64,000 nt of DNA from positions 29,730-93,729 of the forward strand of contig NZ_JANZKV010000087.1 in assembly GCF_025060895.1 (NCBI RefSeq). Direction: 5' to 3'. Shown piece by piece: positions 1-10,307 of the stretch. This stretch comes from Stieleria sedimenti (GTDB lineage: Bacteria > Planctomycetota > Planctomycetia > Pirellulales > Pirellulaceae). Each line of letters starts with the position of its first letter. The stretch's first letter is position 1. The notes below the pieces were generated by a model. The model searched no databases, had not been told where the DNA came from, and saw nothing but the letters and a program-made list of their open reading frames with translations. The position numbers and the translations under genes are program-made.

Positions 1-100
1 TTTCAGCCGTCGACTTTCGACGCAGCGGTTCCACGTCTTTGTCGCGATCGCGCTGGTGGCGGTGGCGGTCTATTTCGTCGTCAGAGGGGCCGGCGAGTGA
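1..100 (+). CDS. C-terminal fragment of a membrane-anchored protein (truncated by window edge)
   Basis: An open frame runs from base 2 to a TGA at 98-100 and gives 32 residues. These hold a short basic stretch and then a hydrophobic segment of about 17 residues (HVFVAIALVAVAVYFVV) that ends in RGAGE. This looks like a C-terminal transmembrane anchor. It ends 12 bases before the stop codon of the symporter gene on the opposite strand, a tail-to-tail arrangement. Nothing can be said about its function because the start lies outside the window. Confidence 0.5.
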   Translation, partial: FSRRLSTQRFHVFVAIALVAVAVYFVVRGAGE

Positions 101-112
101 TCTGCGGATCCA

Positions 113-2341
113 CTAGTGAATCCAACCCAGGTAATCGCGAAGGATGGACCAGCGGGGCTCGTTTTCGCCGTTGGTTTTGCCCAGCACCCAATGGTCGTAG
201 TAGTCTTGGGCGGTGCCGTCTTTCTGACGCAAACCGACCCAATACTCCAGGAAGTCGCGCATCTGCGCGTCGCGATTTCCCACGGCATAAAACAGGGGCA
301 AGCTGGCTTTCAGTTCGTTCGGGATGATGACTTCGAATCGGGGGTACATCAATGTAAACGCCGCTCCACTCTCGGCGCTGATCAGTAGGGCATCCAGGTC
401 GGGATGATTCCCGTTGAAGAAATCTCGATTGTCGGCGATCTCGACGAGCGTGGCATCGGGAAGCGCGGTTTCGATTCGATTGACGAAGCCGCGGCTGAGG
501 TCAACGAATCCGATCCGCAAGTCATCCAGGGCAGAGATGCGTTTGAGCGTTCGGAAGTCGTTGCACCGAAAGTCGCGGGTGACCAATGCCAAGTTGACAT
601 CCATGTAACTTTCCGTGTGCGCCATTGCCTGGGCGCGTTCCAAGGTTCCCACCAGTCCGGACATGACGATGTCGAAGTGATCGGCGTCGAGTTGTTGGAC
701 CAGGGTGGCCCGATCGAATCGCACCAGTTCCAAGGTGACGCCCAGGTCGCGGGCGAGGGAGTGGGCCATTTCCACGTCATAGCCGACCAGCGTTCTGCGA
801 TGATTGAAGTAGGCGAAGGGCAGCTTGTCTTCGTTGTAACCGACGCGGATCACCCCGCGGCGGCGGATCCGTTGGAGCAAAGATTCTCCGTCGCGAAGGG
901 GTTCCGGATTCGGACGGGGCTGTATGATGACGATGTTTTCGACCGGCTGCTCAAGTAGCTGCATCCGCTCGATGACGTCATATTTATTGTCGGCCATCGA
1001 GATCACGCGATACAACACCAGTCGCACGCCGACCAGAATGATGATCCCGAAAACGCAGACCACCAACGCGTATTTGACCAATCCCCAAAGCTGAAAACGC
1101 AGCAACCGGTTGAAACCAAAAATCGAGATCAACGTCAACACGCACAGGTGCATTGCTCCGACGGCGTCACCAAGACGTTCGCCGTAGACGCCGGAGACCA
1201 GGAACAGCTGGAACATGTCATGCGGCAACTGCATTTGGTCCAGCAAGAAGGGGATGGCGACGATCGGGCCACCGAAGAATGAAAACAACCCCGACAACAG
1301 AAAGCCGGGGTAGTTGGATGGCTCGATCGGGGCGCCCAGGAACCATGCCGCGAACGGAATGAACAGCATGCTCAACAGTTTCCCGACATGGGGAAACGGA
1401 TAGGCGGTTCCGTAGAGCAGATCGATCGCCGGCGATTCGTCTTTTCCATCGATCTTGACCTGTGTTTCAAAAAGCCGTTCGGTGTTTTCGATCAGCATCG
1501 GCAACACGATGATCAGCTTGCCGGTGGCAAAGGCGGTCAACATCGGCTCTTTGACGACGAACAGGACTTGTCGATAGGTCAACGGGGTCAATGTCGTCAC
1601 CAGCAACGGCAGAACGACGAAACCCAAAAAGACGGCACCGGCGGTGTAGGCCACCAAATATGCCTGCAGCCGTCCGACTTCGGCCACTGAGACGGTCCCC
1701 GCGGTGCTTGCCGCAATCGCAAAAATTCCGACCGGGGCCAGCCGCGTGATGAACTTGCTGATTCGCAGCAACACGTCGGCGGCGACATCGAGTTGGTTTA
1801 AGACGATCGTGCGATTGCGAGATTTGGACAAAGCCAACCCGCAACAGATGCCGAACAGCACGACGGCCGGTACCTGGTTGTTCGAAAGCGACTCAAAAAT
1901 ATTGGCGGGGATGAAGTAGGCAAGCACGTTGAGCGGCTCGGGGGCTTCGATCAGGGCGGTGCTGAAGAACGATCCCACGCTCCATTCGGGAAACGACGTG
2001 GGCATCACCCAGACCACTGCCAAGCAGCTCGCCCAAAGGCCCAACAGGACTGTCCCGCCGATCAGGGCCAGCCGGCGGCTGCTACGCAGTCTGAGTCGAC
2101 CCAGGCTGACGACCAGCGTGACCAAGATGTAGGGCAGCACGGTCATCCGCAACAGTCCCACAAAGGCATCGCCGACAATCGCCAGCGGTGCGCACAGCTC
2201 GCCGGCGAACAGGCCACTGAAAATGCCCAAAGCCAGTGCGATCAAGATTTGCGTCGACAGGTCCACGTGGCGGACGAACCGCGCATAGCATCCCCGGACC
2301 GATGGTCGCGTTGAATCGGTCGGATTCGACTGCTCCGGCAT
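113..2341 (-). CDS. SDF-type (dicarboxylate/amino-acid:cation) symporter fused to a periplasmic solute-binding domain
   Basis: The 742-residue protein has two modules. Residues about 25-450 are a multi-spanning membrane part resembling the dicarboxylate/amino acid:cation symporter (SDF) family, with helices such as STQILIALALGIFSGLF and a long terminal membrane segment. Residues about 470-735 resemble the bacterial extracellular solute-binding family 3 (GVIRVGYNEDKLPFAYFN, then GYDVEMAHSLARDLGV). The binding domain presumably sits in the periplasm and hands a small anionic or amino-acid ligand to the carrier. Ordinary SDF carriers are about 400-450 residues with no binding domain. The usual serine-rich hairpin and NMDGT motifs are not recognisable (about residues 270-320 read TAFATGKLIIVLP and LYGTAYPFPHVGK), so substrate and coupling ion cannot be assigned. 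The start is an ATG directly upstream of a plausible cytoplasmic N-terminus. Confidence 0.8.
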   Translation of the reverse strand: MPEQSNPTDSTRPSVRGCYARFVRHVDLSTQILIALALGIFSGLFAGELCAPLAIVGDAFVGLLRMTVLPYILVTLVVSLGRLRLRSSRRLALIGGTVLLGLWASCLAVVWVMPTSFPEWSVGSFFSTALIEAPEPLNVLAYFIPANIFESLSNNQVPAVVLFGICCGLALSKSRNRTIVLNQLDVAADVLLRISKFITRLAPVGIFAIAASTAGTVSVAEVGRLQAYLVAYTAGAVFLGFVVLPLLVTTLTPLTYRQVLFVVKEPMLTAFATGKLIIVLPMLIENTERLFETQVKIDGKDESPAIDLLYGTAYPFPHVGKLLSMLFIPFAAWFLGAPIEPSNYPGFLLSGLFSFFGGPIVAIPFLLDQMQLPHDMFQLFLVSGVYGERLGDAVGAMHLCVLTLISIFGFNRLLRFQLWGLVKYALVVCVFGIIILVGVRLVLYRVISMADNKYDVIERMQLLEQPVENIVIIQPRPNPEPLRDGESLLQRIRRRGVIRVGYNEDKLPFAYFNHRRTLVGYDVEMAHSLARDLGVTLELVRFDRATLVQQLDADHFDIVMSGLVGTLERAQAMAHTESYMDVNLALVTRDFRCNDFRTLKRISALDDLRIGFVDLSRGFVNRIETALPDATLVEIADNRDFFNGNHPDLDALLISAESGAAFTLMYPRFEVIIPNELKASLPLFYAVGNRDAQMRDFLEYWVGLRQKDGTAQDYYDHWVLGKTNGENEPRWSILRDYLGWIH

Positions 2342-2533
2342 GACATCTCAATAAGGCAGAACGGTGGCGTCACTCCGGCGACGCACCGCGATGGATCGAA
2401 GCGATTCTCGGATGAATCGTCTGACGATCGTTATACCGAAAGAATGGAAACCAAGGTCACCCCCGGACGGGATTGTCGCGCAGGACGCGTGTCAAATGCC
2501 CGCGACGTTGACGCCGTGCGGGGTGTTTCTTGT

Positions 2534-2604
2534 TAGCGGCAGGGCGCGAGCCCTCGGGTTTCCCATCTTTACCGAAACACCGGAGGGCTCGCGCCCTACC
2601 GCTA
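2534..2604. repeat. Inverted repeat 3' of the Wzz-like gene
   Basis: Arms at 2534-2558 and 2580-2604 pair over about 25 bp with two mismatches (core AGGGCGCGAGCCCTC against its complement) around a 21-nt loop. One mismatch becomes a G-U pair in a minus-strand transcript. It lies in the 332-base gap 2342-2673, 3' of the Wzz-like gene and upstream of the symporter gene. It may be a terminator or RNA-end element. The rest of the gap shows no convincing gene. Confidence 0.75.
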
Positions 2605-2673
2605 AAGAATGCTTCACAGCGTTTCCCGCTGGGTTGCCGCTCGCTGACGCGTCCCGCTGGGAGGGCGGAACGG

Positions 2674-4155
2674 CTATTTCGCTTCGGATGCTGGGGCTTG
2701 GCGTTGGGCCGCGTTGTCGTCGCTGCGGCGGCGGTTTTGTTCGGCCAAGCGGGCGCGATCTTCGGCGCGACGGTTCTGGCCTTCCAGATGATCGGTCCAG
2801 CGTCGACGTCCGTGTGACTGAGTCGGTCCGGGGGCGATCAAGAAAACGGCTCCGAGCCCGAAGATCAATCCGGCCATCATCGATCCAAACGTCATCGTTG
2901 TCGTGCCCGGTCCCAGCGGTTTGTCGGAGACTTGGGGAGGCCCGAGTTCGGCGACCAGGTTGGTCGACAGCGCTGCCGATCGACTGGCCCGCGCATCGAC
3001 CAGCCTCTGTTCTGCTTCGGCCAATTGCTCCGATCGCTGTCGAAGTTCGGAATCGATTTCGGCGTACGTGGTTCGTGCTTCAGCCAGCATTTGCAGTTTG
3101 TCGGAGAGGTTGCTGACCTTTTCCGAGAGCTTTTTGACTTGAGCGACCTGCAATTCCAGCATCGGCTGCATGGAAGCGATCACCGATAAGGTTTCTTGGA
3201 TGATGCGTTCGCGAATTTCTCGCTCGGTCGCGATCGCGGCTCTGCGTTTCGGATTCTCCAACGTGTAGACGCCGGAAAGCTGACTGGCCCGGAGCTGGGC
3301 GTCGATCAAGCCATCTTTCAATCGTTGCAACGACGGTTGGCTGTTCAGCAGATCGCCTCCGCTGATCAACAGCTTGGTCGGATCTTTCGAACCGGCAACC
3401 AGCAACGCATGAAGTGACTGAAGCTTTTCAAGTTCCAATTCGGCCAGTTGCAACTGTTCTTTGGTGGCCACCAGCGATCGCCGGTAGCTGCTGTCGCCGC
3501 CGTAGGTGTCGTTCAGGTTGCGTAGCTCGCCGAGGTCTGCACCAAATTGAACTTCGATTTCTTGCATCCGCGAGGATACTTCGTCGAGGTTTTGTTTGGC
3601 CAGATCGCGGGCATGGGTCAGTTCGACGATCACGCTATCGGCTCGAACACGCCGAACATCGCGCAAATGTTTCGTCAGGGAGTCGAACATGGCGTGACAA
3701 AACAGAATGGCACGATCGGGGTCTTCCGCTTTGACTTCCAGATAGACGACTTCGGTGTTGCCGAAGTCGGCGCCTTGCGGGGCCAAGAGATTGACGGATG
3801 ATCGGATCGCTCCATTGACGTTGGACGGCGACGGCCAGTCCTCGTCCAGACGCCCATCGGGCGGACCGATCTCGCGCAATGCCGCCGCAACGACTTCGCG
3901 GTTTTGGGCCATTTCGAGAATGGTCTCCTGTGCCGCTTTTAGCTCCGTTTGGCTGGCGAATCGGCCCAGTCGGTCGACCGCACGCGTCGCTTCGTCACGC
4001 ACCACCAGTGGTTGGCGGGCAGAGTAGACGTCCGAAGTGAGGAAGGAATAAGAAACGCCGATCAGGCCAAAGACCAGGACGGCTCCGATCCAAAGAGGCG
4101 CGAAGAGCACCAGGACGTTCCGAATGTGTTTCCAGGGGATCGGCGCAGCAGACAT
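2674..4155 (-). CDS. Wzz/GumC-like polysaccharide chain-length determinant (polysaccharide co-polymerase)
   Basis: The 493-residue protein has the classic co-polymerase layout. It has a short cytoplasmic N-terminus, a membrane helix near residues 14-38, a large periplasmic part rich in heptad-like Glu/Leu/Arg segments (about 170-400, coiled coil), and a second helix near residues 430-450 (MTFGSMMAGLIFGLGAVFLIA). A Pro-Gly segment (KPLGPG) precedes the second helix, as is usual in the family. The C-terminal 50 residues are very basic and polar, and there is no tyrosine-kinase domain of the Wzc type. The family sets chain length in exopolysaccharide or O-antigen export. No polymerase, flippase or glycosyltransferase gene is adjacent, so this copy is isolated from a synthesis cluster. 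Confidence 0.8.
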   Translation of the reverse strand: MSAAPIPWKHIRNVLVLFAPLWIGAVLVFGLIGVSYSFLTSDVYSARQPLVVRDEATRAVDRLGRFASQTELKAAQETILEMAQNREVVAAALREIGPPDGRLDEDWPSPSNVNGAIRSSVNLLAPQGADFGNTEVVYLEVKAEDPDRAILFCHAMFDSLTKHLRDVRRVRADSVIVELTHARDLAKQNLDEVSSRMQEIEVQFGADLGELRNLNDTYGGDSSYRRSLVATKEQLQLAELELEKLQSLHALLVAGSKDPTKLLISGGDLLNSQPSLQRLKDGLIDAQLRASQLSGVYTLENPKRRAAIATEREIRERIIQETLSVIASMQPMLELQVAQVKKLSEKVSNLSDKLQMLAEARTTYAEIDSELRQRSEQLAEAEQRLVDARASRSAALSTNLVAELGPPQVSDKPLGPGTTTMTFGSMMAGLIFGLGAVFLIAPGPTQSHGRRRWTDHLEGQNRRAEDRARLAEQNRRRSDDNAAQRQAPASEAK

Positions 4156-4376
4156 GGCATGCTTCAGAAGGGTAAGTGGAAATCTCTCCCAACCCTACGA
4201 GCGCCTTAATTCGGCGCGATCGCGATGTCTGTTTCAGTGACCGCAGTCCGGCCAGATGGATGCGGCCGGTAAAGATTGTGCGGGAATTGACGATTAGGGT
4301 TCACTGGGGGGAGTCCCGCCGTGTCCGATGGCGTGTCGAGGGGCGCGAACGAACTTTCGCAGCGCCGGCCCTCTCT

Positions 4377-4421
4377 GGCGTTTGCTTGCTGCGCAAACGC
4401 CGTCTCTCCCAGAGGGAGAGA
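4377..4421. repeat. Two adjacent hairpins in the 4156-4621 gap
   Basis: A 9-bp stem (GGCGTTTGC at 4377-4385 with 4393-4401, 7-nt loop) is followed by an 8-bp stem (TCTCTCCC at 4403-4410 with 4414-4421, loop AGA). They lie about 200 bases 3' of the TIM-barrel gene and upstream of the Wzz-like gene, both on the minus strand. The open frames crossing this 466-base gap lack recognisable protein features and are compositionally driven by the hairpins, so I do not call a gene. Confidence 0.6.
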
Positions 4422-4621
4422 ATCTAAATCGGTTGCCAAATCCTGCAGTAAAAGAATCGACATCCCGAGGGAGAGTGACAAATACCTTTCAAACTGTACG
4501 ACCTCCCCACGGGAGGGTGGCGCAGGCAATCTATGCTTCACGTCGTTAGCGAGAAGGTTTCCGCGAATCAACGCCCTAACGGACCAAAGACGGGGTGCGA
4601 TTTCGCGCCGCGACGTCGGGC

Positions 4622-5560
4622 CTAGGCGACCGGAGTCGGCTCGTAGGGGATGTCCTCGATCAAGTCCATTGGCAGCGGTTTGACTTCCACGCCCGCTGCG
4701 GTGCAGATTGCGTCGATCGCTTCTTGAGCTTCCTTGACGGTGTTTTCACGCGTTTGGCCCTTGTAGCGGGTCGGCGACGCAGAGGGGCTGATCGGACCTT
4801 CGAATCCGGTTGCGATCAGGTGTTTGACGACATTGACGTGATTCAATCCGCCTTCGACGGCCGGCAGCACGCAATCCAAGCGGGTGGCTTTGGACGGGTC
4901 GGCGTCGTCGGCCAACGTTCCCAGCCGAACCGCAACGATGCTGGATCCGGGGATTTCGCTCAGTTGGTCCATGCCGCCGTCGCCGACCGCCCAGTCCCAA
5001 GTGTCGATGATGTAGCCGACGTTCGGGTTGGAAACGGCTTTGACGATGGCGATCAGGCCTTCGACGTTGCGGACGAAATCAAACTCTTTCGATTCACGAA
5101 GGACTTTGCTGGAGTTGAACCCGACGCCCAGCTGAATCCCTTTGGCCGACAGCACGTCGGCGACCTGCGACAGGCGGTTTTGCTGGGTGGTGAAGTATTC
5201 GTGGTAGGGCAAGCGGTCGGTGGCAGCGGGCAGGTCAATGTAGGCCCGTTTGGCTTCCAGGTCAGCCGCCAGTTCGGTCAGCGGGTGCAGTGCCCCGACT
5301 TGGCTGGTGAAGGCGTCATCGTCGGCGTCCAAATTGATTTCCAATTGGAAGCCCCCGATTTGCTCCAGACGACCCATCCCTTCGCCCATCGCGGCTTTGA
5401 GAAACTTTGCCGCGTCATCGGCCGTGGTCCGTTGCGACCGACGCAGGATCTCGTACATGTCGATGTCCATCGACGCAAAGCCGTAGGTCAGTGCGAGTTC
5501 GATCAGTTCGCTTTGGCGTCCGTTAATTCCAAGAGACTTGGGCGAGAAATTCTTGAGCAT
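4622..5560 (-). CDS. Sugar phosphate isomerase/epimerase-like TIM-barrel protein
   Basis: A soluble protein of 312 residues with no signal peptide. It resembles the xylose-isomerase-like TIM-barrel family (AP endonuclease 2 fold) of putative sugar-phosphate isomerases/epimerases. The pattern of barrel strands ending in acidic or histidine residues is visible: GFASMDIDMYE near residue 27, FQLEINLDADDD near 70, GYIIDTWDWAVGDGG near 185 and a late FEGPISPSASPTRYKG near 255. The family normally binds a divalent metal with Glu/Asp/His ligands. The specific reaction cannot be read from the sequence. It is a monocistronic minus-strand gene, divergent from the cytochrome gene at 6148. Confidence 0.7.
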   Translation of the reverse strand: MLKNFSPKSLGINGRQSELIELALTYGFASMDIDMYEILRRSQRTTADDAAKFLKAAMGEGMGRLEQIGGFQLEINLDADDDAFTSQVGALHPLTELAADLEAKRAYIDLPAATDRLPYHEYFTTQQNRLSQVADVLSAKGIQLGVGFNSSKVLRESKEFDFVRNVEGLIAIVKAVSNPNVGYIIDTWDWAVGDGGMDQLSEIPGSSIVAVRLGTLADDADPSKATRLDCVLPAVEGGLNHVNVVKHLIATGFEGPISPSASPTRYKGQTRENTVKEAQEAIDAICTAAGVEVKPLPMDLIEDIPYEPTPVA

Positions 5561-6147
5561 TCGTGATCCTGTCAGTGGTTTGCCAAGACGTCTTTCCCCG
5601 GGGCCAGCGACGCGTCGGCATAAAGGACGCCGAAAGGGTGGTCACCGTAGGGGGTCTGGCTGCCGGTAAAAAAGGGTGTGGAAGTGATTGGTTTGCGACT
5701 TTGGCGGCGTAGTATCGCAGAATCACCCCAAATCAGCCAAGGGGCGTTTGACCAGCTAATTGACGAGAATTTCAGCGAACGTTCGGAAACAGAACACTGA
5801 CGGCGTTCTTGGCCGGCCGATGGCAAAGGACGGAAATTGGGGCCGAATTCGACCGAAAACCATTCAAACTCGGGCGACAATCTGCTTTAATGACACGATG
5901 TCGGGTCGTTGAGGCTCGATCCCCACCCCAAATGCGTAGTGAACTCACCCACCATACTACGCCCCACATCCGATTTCAGAACCTGTCGCGGTTCGACCTG
6001 CCCTGTCCGGCCACGACGTGGGCAGGCCGCGATTGCGGCGGGTAGGTTTGCCCGAATCTACACTGTCGCGAAAAATCAGTTGCGGTTTGATTCCGCCCCG
6101 CGAGATGGATTTGGAATCGGATCCCCACCACAGTTCCGCGTCACTTT
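5561..6147. other. Divergent intergenic region, no gene seen
   Basis: This 587-base gap separates the divergently transcribed TIM-barrel and cytochrome genes, so it should hold both promoters. Small open frames on both strands have no recognisable domain or signal peptide. The only structure I noted is a 7-bp inverted repeat GCGTAGT/ACTACGC at 5934-5940 and 5956-5962, with 15 bases between arms. It could be an operator or be chance. Confidence 0.4.
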
Positions 6148-8586
6148 ATGAACAGCTCTCCAGCGTTTGACGCCGCACGGCTTCCCGCCGCGCCGCTTGC
6201 CCCGACAGGGCGACTCCGGTTGCTCGGAGCGATCGGTGTTGTCTTGCTGGCCGTGGGAGCCGGTTGGCACCGCCCGTCGGCGGCCGAATCACCGGGCGAC
6301 GCTCTCACCCAAGCGACGTTGGCTCGGGGCAATCAAATCTACGCCCAGCAATGCCTCTCCTGTCACGGAGAAGGCGGGCGTGGAGAGACGGACGGTTACG
6401 CCGATCCGCTGGTCGGTGACGCTTCGATCGGCGAGTTGGCGGAGATCATTTCAGACACCATGCCGGAAGAAGACCCCGGGCAATGTATCGGCGATGACGC
6501 AAAAGCCGTCGCGGAGTTCATCTACGAATCGTTTTACAGCGAAGCGGCACAACTGAGAAACCGTCCCGCCCGACAGCAGTTTTCACGGCTCACGGGGACC
6601 CAACTGCAGCAAAGTTTGGCGGACCTTTACCAGCATTTCTTTGGCACACCGTTCCGAGTCCAGGAGCGTGGGCTGAGTGCGTCTTATTTCGATAGCGGGC
6701 GTTGGGACAAGAAGCACCTGAAAGTGGAGCGTGTTGATCCGGTGCTCGATTTCGACTTCGGCCACGACCCGCCGGTGGAAGGTGTGACGCCGGAAGAGTT
6801 CTACATCCATTGGTCCGGTTCACTGCAAGTCGAGCATACCGGACGCTACGAAATCGTGGTGCACTCAACGTGTTCGATGAAGGTTCGTTTCGGGCATCAC
6901 GAACATGTGTTGATCGACAACCATGTCCAGTCCGAAGGGCGAACCGAATTCCGTCGAACGTTGAACTTGATCGGTGGTCGTCAGTACGCGATTCAAATCG
7001 ACTTCACGCAGCGGAAACGAAAGACCGAACAACCACCGGCGACGTTCTCCTTGCGATGGGTGCCGCCGGGCGGAACGGAAACGGTCATTCCGAACGAGTA
7101 CCTGTTGCCGTCGACGTTGCCGAGCGGGTTCGCTCTGCAAACCAAATTGCCGCCCGATGATCGCAGTTACGGCTACGATCGCGGAACGCGCGTGGATCGT
7201 CAGTGGGAAGATGCGATCACGTCAGCGGCGTTAGAGTTTGGCGACGCCGCGGTCAAAGAGCTGTGGCCACAGTACAAGCGAAAGCACCGCAAGGATTCAG
7301 ATGAAAACCGCGGTCGGCTGCGTGGATTCCTAACGGAGTTGGCGTCGGTCGCGTTTCGTGGCCCCATCGATGATCAAACCAAACAGCTTTACGTCGACGA
7401 TCAAGTGGACGCGGTCGAAGACGACCAGATGGCGATCGCGCGGGCCTGTTTGATGATCATCAAATCGCCGCGGTTTCTGTATCCCACATTGGACCACCAG
7501 GCGCCGATCAGCCGGCGTGTTGCGACGCGACTGGCGCTGACGCTGTTTGATTCGCTGCCCTCGGACGCTTGGCTTCAAGACCAGACCGGCAAGGACAGCT
7601 TTGCCATCGATTCCAAGTCAGATCAAAAAAACGCCGAACAGCGGATCCGTCAGGCGGCGCTGCGCATGGTGGAGGATCCGCGACTGCACGGGAAAGCGAT
7701 GGAGATGTTCTTTGATTGGCTGGATGTTGATCCGGCGGCGGAAGTCTCCAAGGACCCCGAAAAGTATGCCGGTTTCGACACCCCTCTGTTGCTCGACTTG
7801 CGACGGTCGCTGGAAGCGGCAATCAGCGACGTGTTGTGGTCCGAGTCAAGCGACTATCGACAGCTGTTTCTGCGGGATTGGAATTGGACCAACGAGCGGC
7901 TCGGTGAATTTTATGGTGAGGGCTGGATGCCGGCGTCGGAAAGCACCGGCCACCGGCTCGTGGGTAGCAAACCTGCCGCGGGCAAGACATTCGGTGTGTT
8001 GACGCATCCGTTGGTCATGGGCCACTTGAGCTATTACGACACGACGTCGCCGATTCACCGCGGTGTGTTTCTGATACGGCGTGTGCTGGGACGAACGCTC
8101 CGGCCGCCCAACGAGGCGTTTACGCCGATTAATCCCGAGCTGCACCCTCAACTGACGACGCGACAGCGGGTCGAGCTTCAGACCGGCGAAGCGAAGTGCC
8201 AGGTCTGTCACCAGAAGATCAATGCACTCGGTTTTCCGCTCGAAAACTATGACGCGGTGGGACGCTTTCGGGCGACTGAAAAAGGCAAGCCGATCGATGC
8301 TTCCGGCGGCTACGTGACGCGAGACGGCCAACAGGTCGCGTTCGCTTCGCCGGGGGATTTGGCGCGGTTTCTTGCCGAGAATGATGACGCCCACCGAGCG
8401 TTCGTCGAACGGGCTTTCGAACATTTTGCAAAACAACCGCTCGCCGCTTATGGTGAAGCCGTTGCCAATGACTTAGTCAGACGATTTCGTGAGAGCGATT
8501 TTCACATCCGCCACCTGATTGTCGAAATCGCGGTCGTGGTTGCGACAGAAGAGTTCAACAAGGAGAACTTGAATGAATCGACGTGA
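6148..8586 (+). CDS. Secreted planctomycete cytochrome: c-type haem domain, PA14 domain, DUF1592/DUF1588/DUF1585
   Basis: An 812-residue protein with an N-terminal hydrophobic export segment (about 21-40). A c-type cytochrome domain follows with haem motif CLSCH at residues 69-73. Next is a PA14-like beta domain (about 175-310, [13 protein letters not shown] onward), then the long helical DUF1592/DUF1588/DUF1585 region. That region carries a second haem-type motif, CQVCH, at 684-688, followed by the family signature [17 protein letters not shown]. Such proteins are abundant and lineage-specific in planctomycetes; their electron-transfer or polymer-degrading role is not established. The stop overlaps the start of the DUF1552 gene by 14 bases, so the two are probably made together. 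Confidence 0.88.
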   Translation: MNSSPAFDAARLPAAPLAPTGRLRLLGAIGVVLLAVGAGWHRPSAAESPGDALTQATLARGNQIYAQQCLSCHGEGGRGETDGYADPLVGDASIGELAEIISDTMPEEDPGQCIGDDAKAVAEFIYESFYSEAAQLRNRPARQQFSRLTGTQLQQSLADLYQHFFGTPFRVQERGLSASYFDSGRWDKKHLKVERVDPVLDFDFGHDPPVEGVTPEEFYIHWSGSLQVEHTGRYEIVVHSTCSMKVRFGHHEHVLIDNHVQSEGRTEFRRTLNLIGGRQYAIQIDFTQRKRKTEQPPATFSLRWVPPGGTETVIPNEYLLPSTLPSGFALQTKLPPDDRSYGYDRGTRVDRQWEDAITSAALEFGDAAVKELWPQYKRKHRKDSDENRGRLRGFLTELASVAFRGPIDDQTKQLYVDDQVDAVEDDQMAIARACLMIIKSPRFLYPTLDHQAPISRRVATRLALTLFDSLPSDAWLQDQTGKDSFAIDSKSDQKNAEQRIRQAALRMVEDPRLHGKAMEMFFDWLDVDPAAEVSKDPEKYAGFDTPLLLDLRRSLEAAISDVLWSESSDYRQLFLRDWNWTNERLGEFYGEGWMPASESTGHRLVGSKPAAGKTFGVLTHPLVMGHLSYYDTTSPIHRGVFLIRRVLGRTLRPPNEAFTPINPELHPQLTTRQRVELQTGEAKCQVCHQKINALGFPLENYDAVGRFRATEKGKPIDASGGYVTRDGQQVAFASPGDLARFLAENDDAHRAFVERAFEHFAKQPLAAYGEAVANDLVRRFRESDFHIRHLIVEIAVVVATEEFNKENLNEST

Positions 8587-9901
8587 GTTTCTAGCGCAGT
8601 TGGGTGTCAGTTCAGCCGCGGCAAGCCTGCTGATGGGGCTGCCGAGCCTTGCAATGGGAGCCGAGGCGTCGGCGCGAAGACGGCGTCTGGTGTTCGTGTT
8701 CAGCCCCAACGGCGTGATCCCGAAACACTTTTGGCCTGACAGCACCGGTAAGGATTACGATCTGAAACGCATTCTGGCGCCGCTGGCCGAATTCAAGGAT
8801 CAGATGCTAACCGTCAAAGGCATTTGCAATCGGATCCAAGGTGACGGTGACGGCCACATGCGTGGGATCGGATGTCTGTTGACAGGCATCGAGCTGTTCC
8901 CCGGAGACATCCAGGGCGGTAGTGATACGCCGGCGGGATGGTCGATGGGCATCTCCGTCGATCAACACATCAAGAATCGATTGCAAGCCGACCCCGCGAC
9001 GCGAACACGTTTCGGTTCGTTGGAGTTCGGTGTGATGGTCCCCGACCGCGCCGACACTTGGACGCGGATGTCCTACGCCGGGGCGAACCAACCCGTCGCT
9101 CCGATCAGCGACCCCTACCAGATGTTCGACAAGCTGTACGGGCAAACGAAGAACCGCCAAATGCTGGCCAGCGTGTTGGACGATTTGGCCGGCGACTTCA
9201 AACGCGTCAGCCAATCGCTCAGCAGCGAAGATCGTCAATTGTTGGACATGCACTTGGATCTGGTCCGCAGCGTCGAAAAGGATCTGAAGACAGAGTTCGC
9301 CGCAGCGACCAAGAACGATGGTGCCGGGCATGCCGTCCCCAAACTGCCTCCGAATATCGAAGAGCAGAACGACAACATGCCCCAAATCACGCAGATGCAG
9401 ACGGAATTGTTGGTCAACAGTTTCGTTGCGGATTTTGCCCGCGTGGCGAGTTTCCAGATCACCAACAGCGTCGGCCAGCCGCGGATGAAATGGTTGGACA
9501 TCAACGAGGGTCACCACGGGCTTTCGCATGAACCCGACAGCAACGAAGAAGCCTACGAGAAGCTGATTCGCATCAACACCTGGTATGCCGAACAGGTGGC
9601 TTACATGGCCAAGCGAATGAAAGAAACGCCGGACCCGTCGGGCCATGGATCGTTGCTGGACAACACCACGATTGTCTGGACCAACGAACTAGGCAAAGGA
9701 AACTCGCACACCCGCAATGACATTCCCTTCGTGATGGTCGGCGGCGGATTGGATTTTCAATTCGGCCAAGCCTACGACTTCGGCAAAGTCGCGCACAACC
9801 GACTGCTACTTAGCTTCTTGGAAGGGATGGGCATGCCCGAAAAAACGTTCGGCAATCCCGATTTCTGTGGCGAAGGAGCACTGACCGGTTTGATGGCTTA
9901 G
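8573..9901 (+). CDS. DUF1552 family secreted protein (Tat-type signal)
   Basis: A 442-residue protein that begins with a twin-arginine-like leader ([18 protein letters not shown]). The body matches the DUF1552 family in length and in motifs such as [20 protein letters not shown] near the start and [19 protein letters not shown] near the end. DUF1552 genes are regularly found directly after DUF1592/DUF1588 cytochrome genes in planctomycetes, as here, where the reading frames overlap by 14 bases. The fold is distantly like the alkaline-phosphatase/sulfatase superfamily as in DUF1501, but its activity is unknown. The Tat leader implies folding in the cytoplasm, possibly with a cofactor, before export. 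Confidence 0.88.
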   Translation: MNRREFLAQLGVSSAAASLLMGLPSLAMGAEASARRRRLVFVFSPNGVIPKHFWPDSTGKDYDLKRILAPLAEFKDQMLTVKGICNRIQGDGDGHMRGIGCLLTGIELFPGDIQGGSDTPAGWSMGISVDQHIKNRLQADPATRTRFGSLEFGVMVPDRADTWTRMSYAGANQPVAPISDPYQMFDKLYGQTKNRQMLASVLDDLAGDFKRVSQSLSSEDRQLLDMHLDLVRSVEKDLKTEFAAATKNDGAGHAVPKLPPNIEEQNDNMPQITQMQTELLVNSFVADFARVASFQITNSVGQPRMKWLDINEGHHGLSHEPDSNEEAYEKLIRINTWYAEQVAYMAKRMKETPDPSGHGSLLDNTTIVWTNELGKGNSHTRNDIPFVMVGGGLDFQFGQAYDFGKVAHNRLLLSFLEGMGMPEKTFGNPDFCGEGALTGLMA

Positions 9902-10307
9902 GGCCAAACGGGCTGTGACTGACTCAAGATTCGTAGCTGCTGTCGCCGGACGGCGGACGTTCTTTCAAGCTTCCGGCCTTTGTTTTCCGCGTGTCGCCCG
10001 AGGGGCTGCGGGTGCGGGGGCGGGGGCGAGCGGTTGGAAATCCGTTTTGGGCCACTAAAAGTGGCGGCTGACCGACATTTTTCCCCGTGAAAACGGCGAT
10101 TTGTGACGATCGGGCCGGGAGTGGCGGCGTATTCCAAAAGAGATGCCGGAAAGATCGACAGTTTCCACTCGACGGGGAAACATTCTGGCATTAACCTCTC
10201 TTACAGCGGTGACGACAAGTCGACACCGTTAGCGTTCAGGTGGTTTTGCCCCAACCTCCTGGACGCGTTTTTTTTGCGCTGACGGCAGGGTCTGGCCAAT
10301 TTCCCCA
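9902..10307. other. Convergent intergenic region with a hairpin
   Basis: This is the 406-base gap between the converging DUF1552 and parvulin genes. A stem with arms GGTGACGAC (10208-10216) and GTCGACACC (10219-10227) has one mismatch and a 2-nt loop, and can be extended outward by about three pairs; it may end transcription from one or both sides. A run of eight T follows at about 10268-10275 but is not attached to a stem. I see no credible gene. Confidence 0.45.

Noticed and set aside
105..125. Adjacent BamHI and SpeI sites (GGATCCACTAGT) resembling a cloning polylinker
   Set aside because: The SpeI site holds the natural stop codon of the symporter gene, and coding sequence runs in unbroken on that strand. 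No other vector sequence is present, so chance is the simplest explanation.
2364..3116. 250-residue plus-strand frame spanning the gap and the Wzz-like gene end
   Set aside because: Overlaps a well-supported co-polymerase gene and the inverted repeat; no recognisable protein features.
4206..4571. 121-residue minus-strand open frame
   Set aside because: It runs across the two hairpins at 4377-4421, has no signal or domain, and its composition is that of intergenic sequence.
10268..10275. Run of eight T as an intrinsic terminator
   Set aside because: No adjacent upstream stem on either strand, so it lacks the required hairpin.
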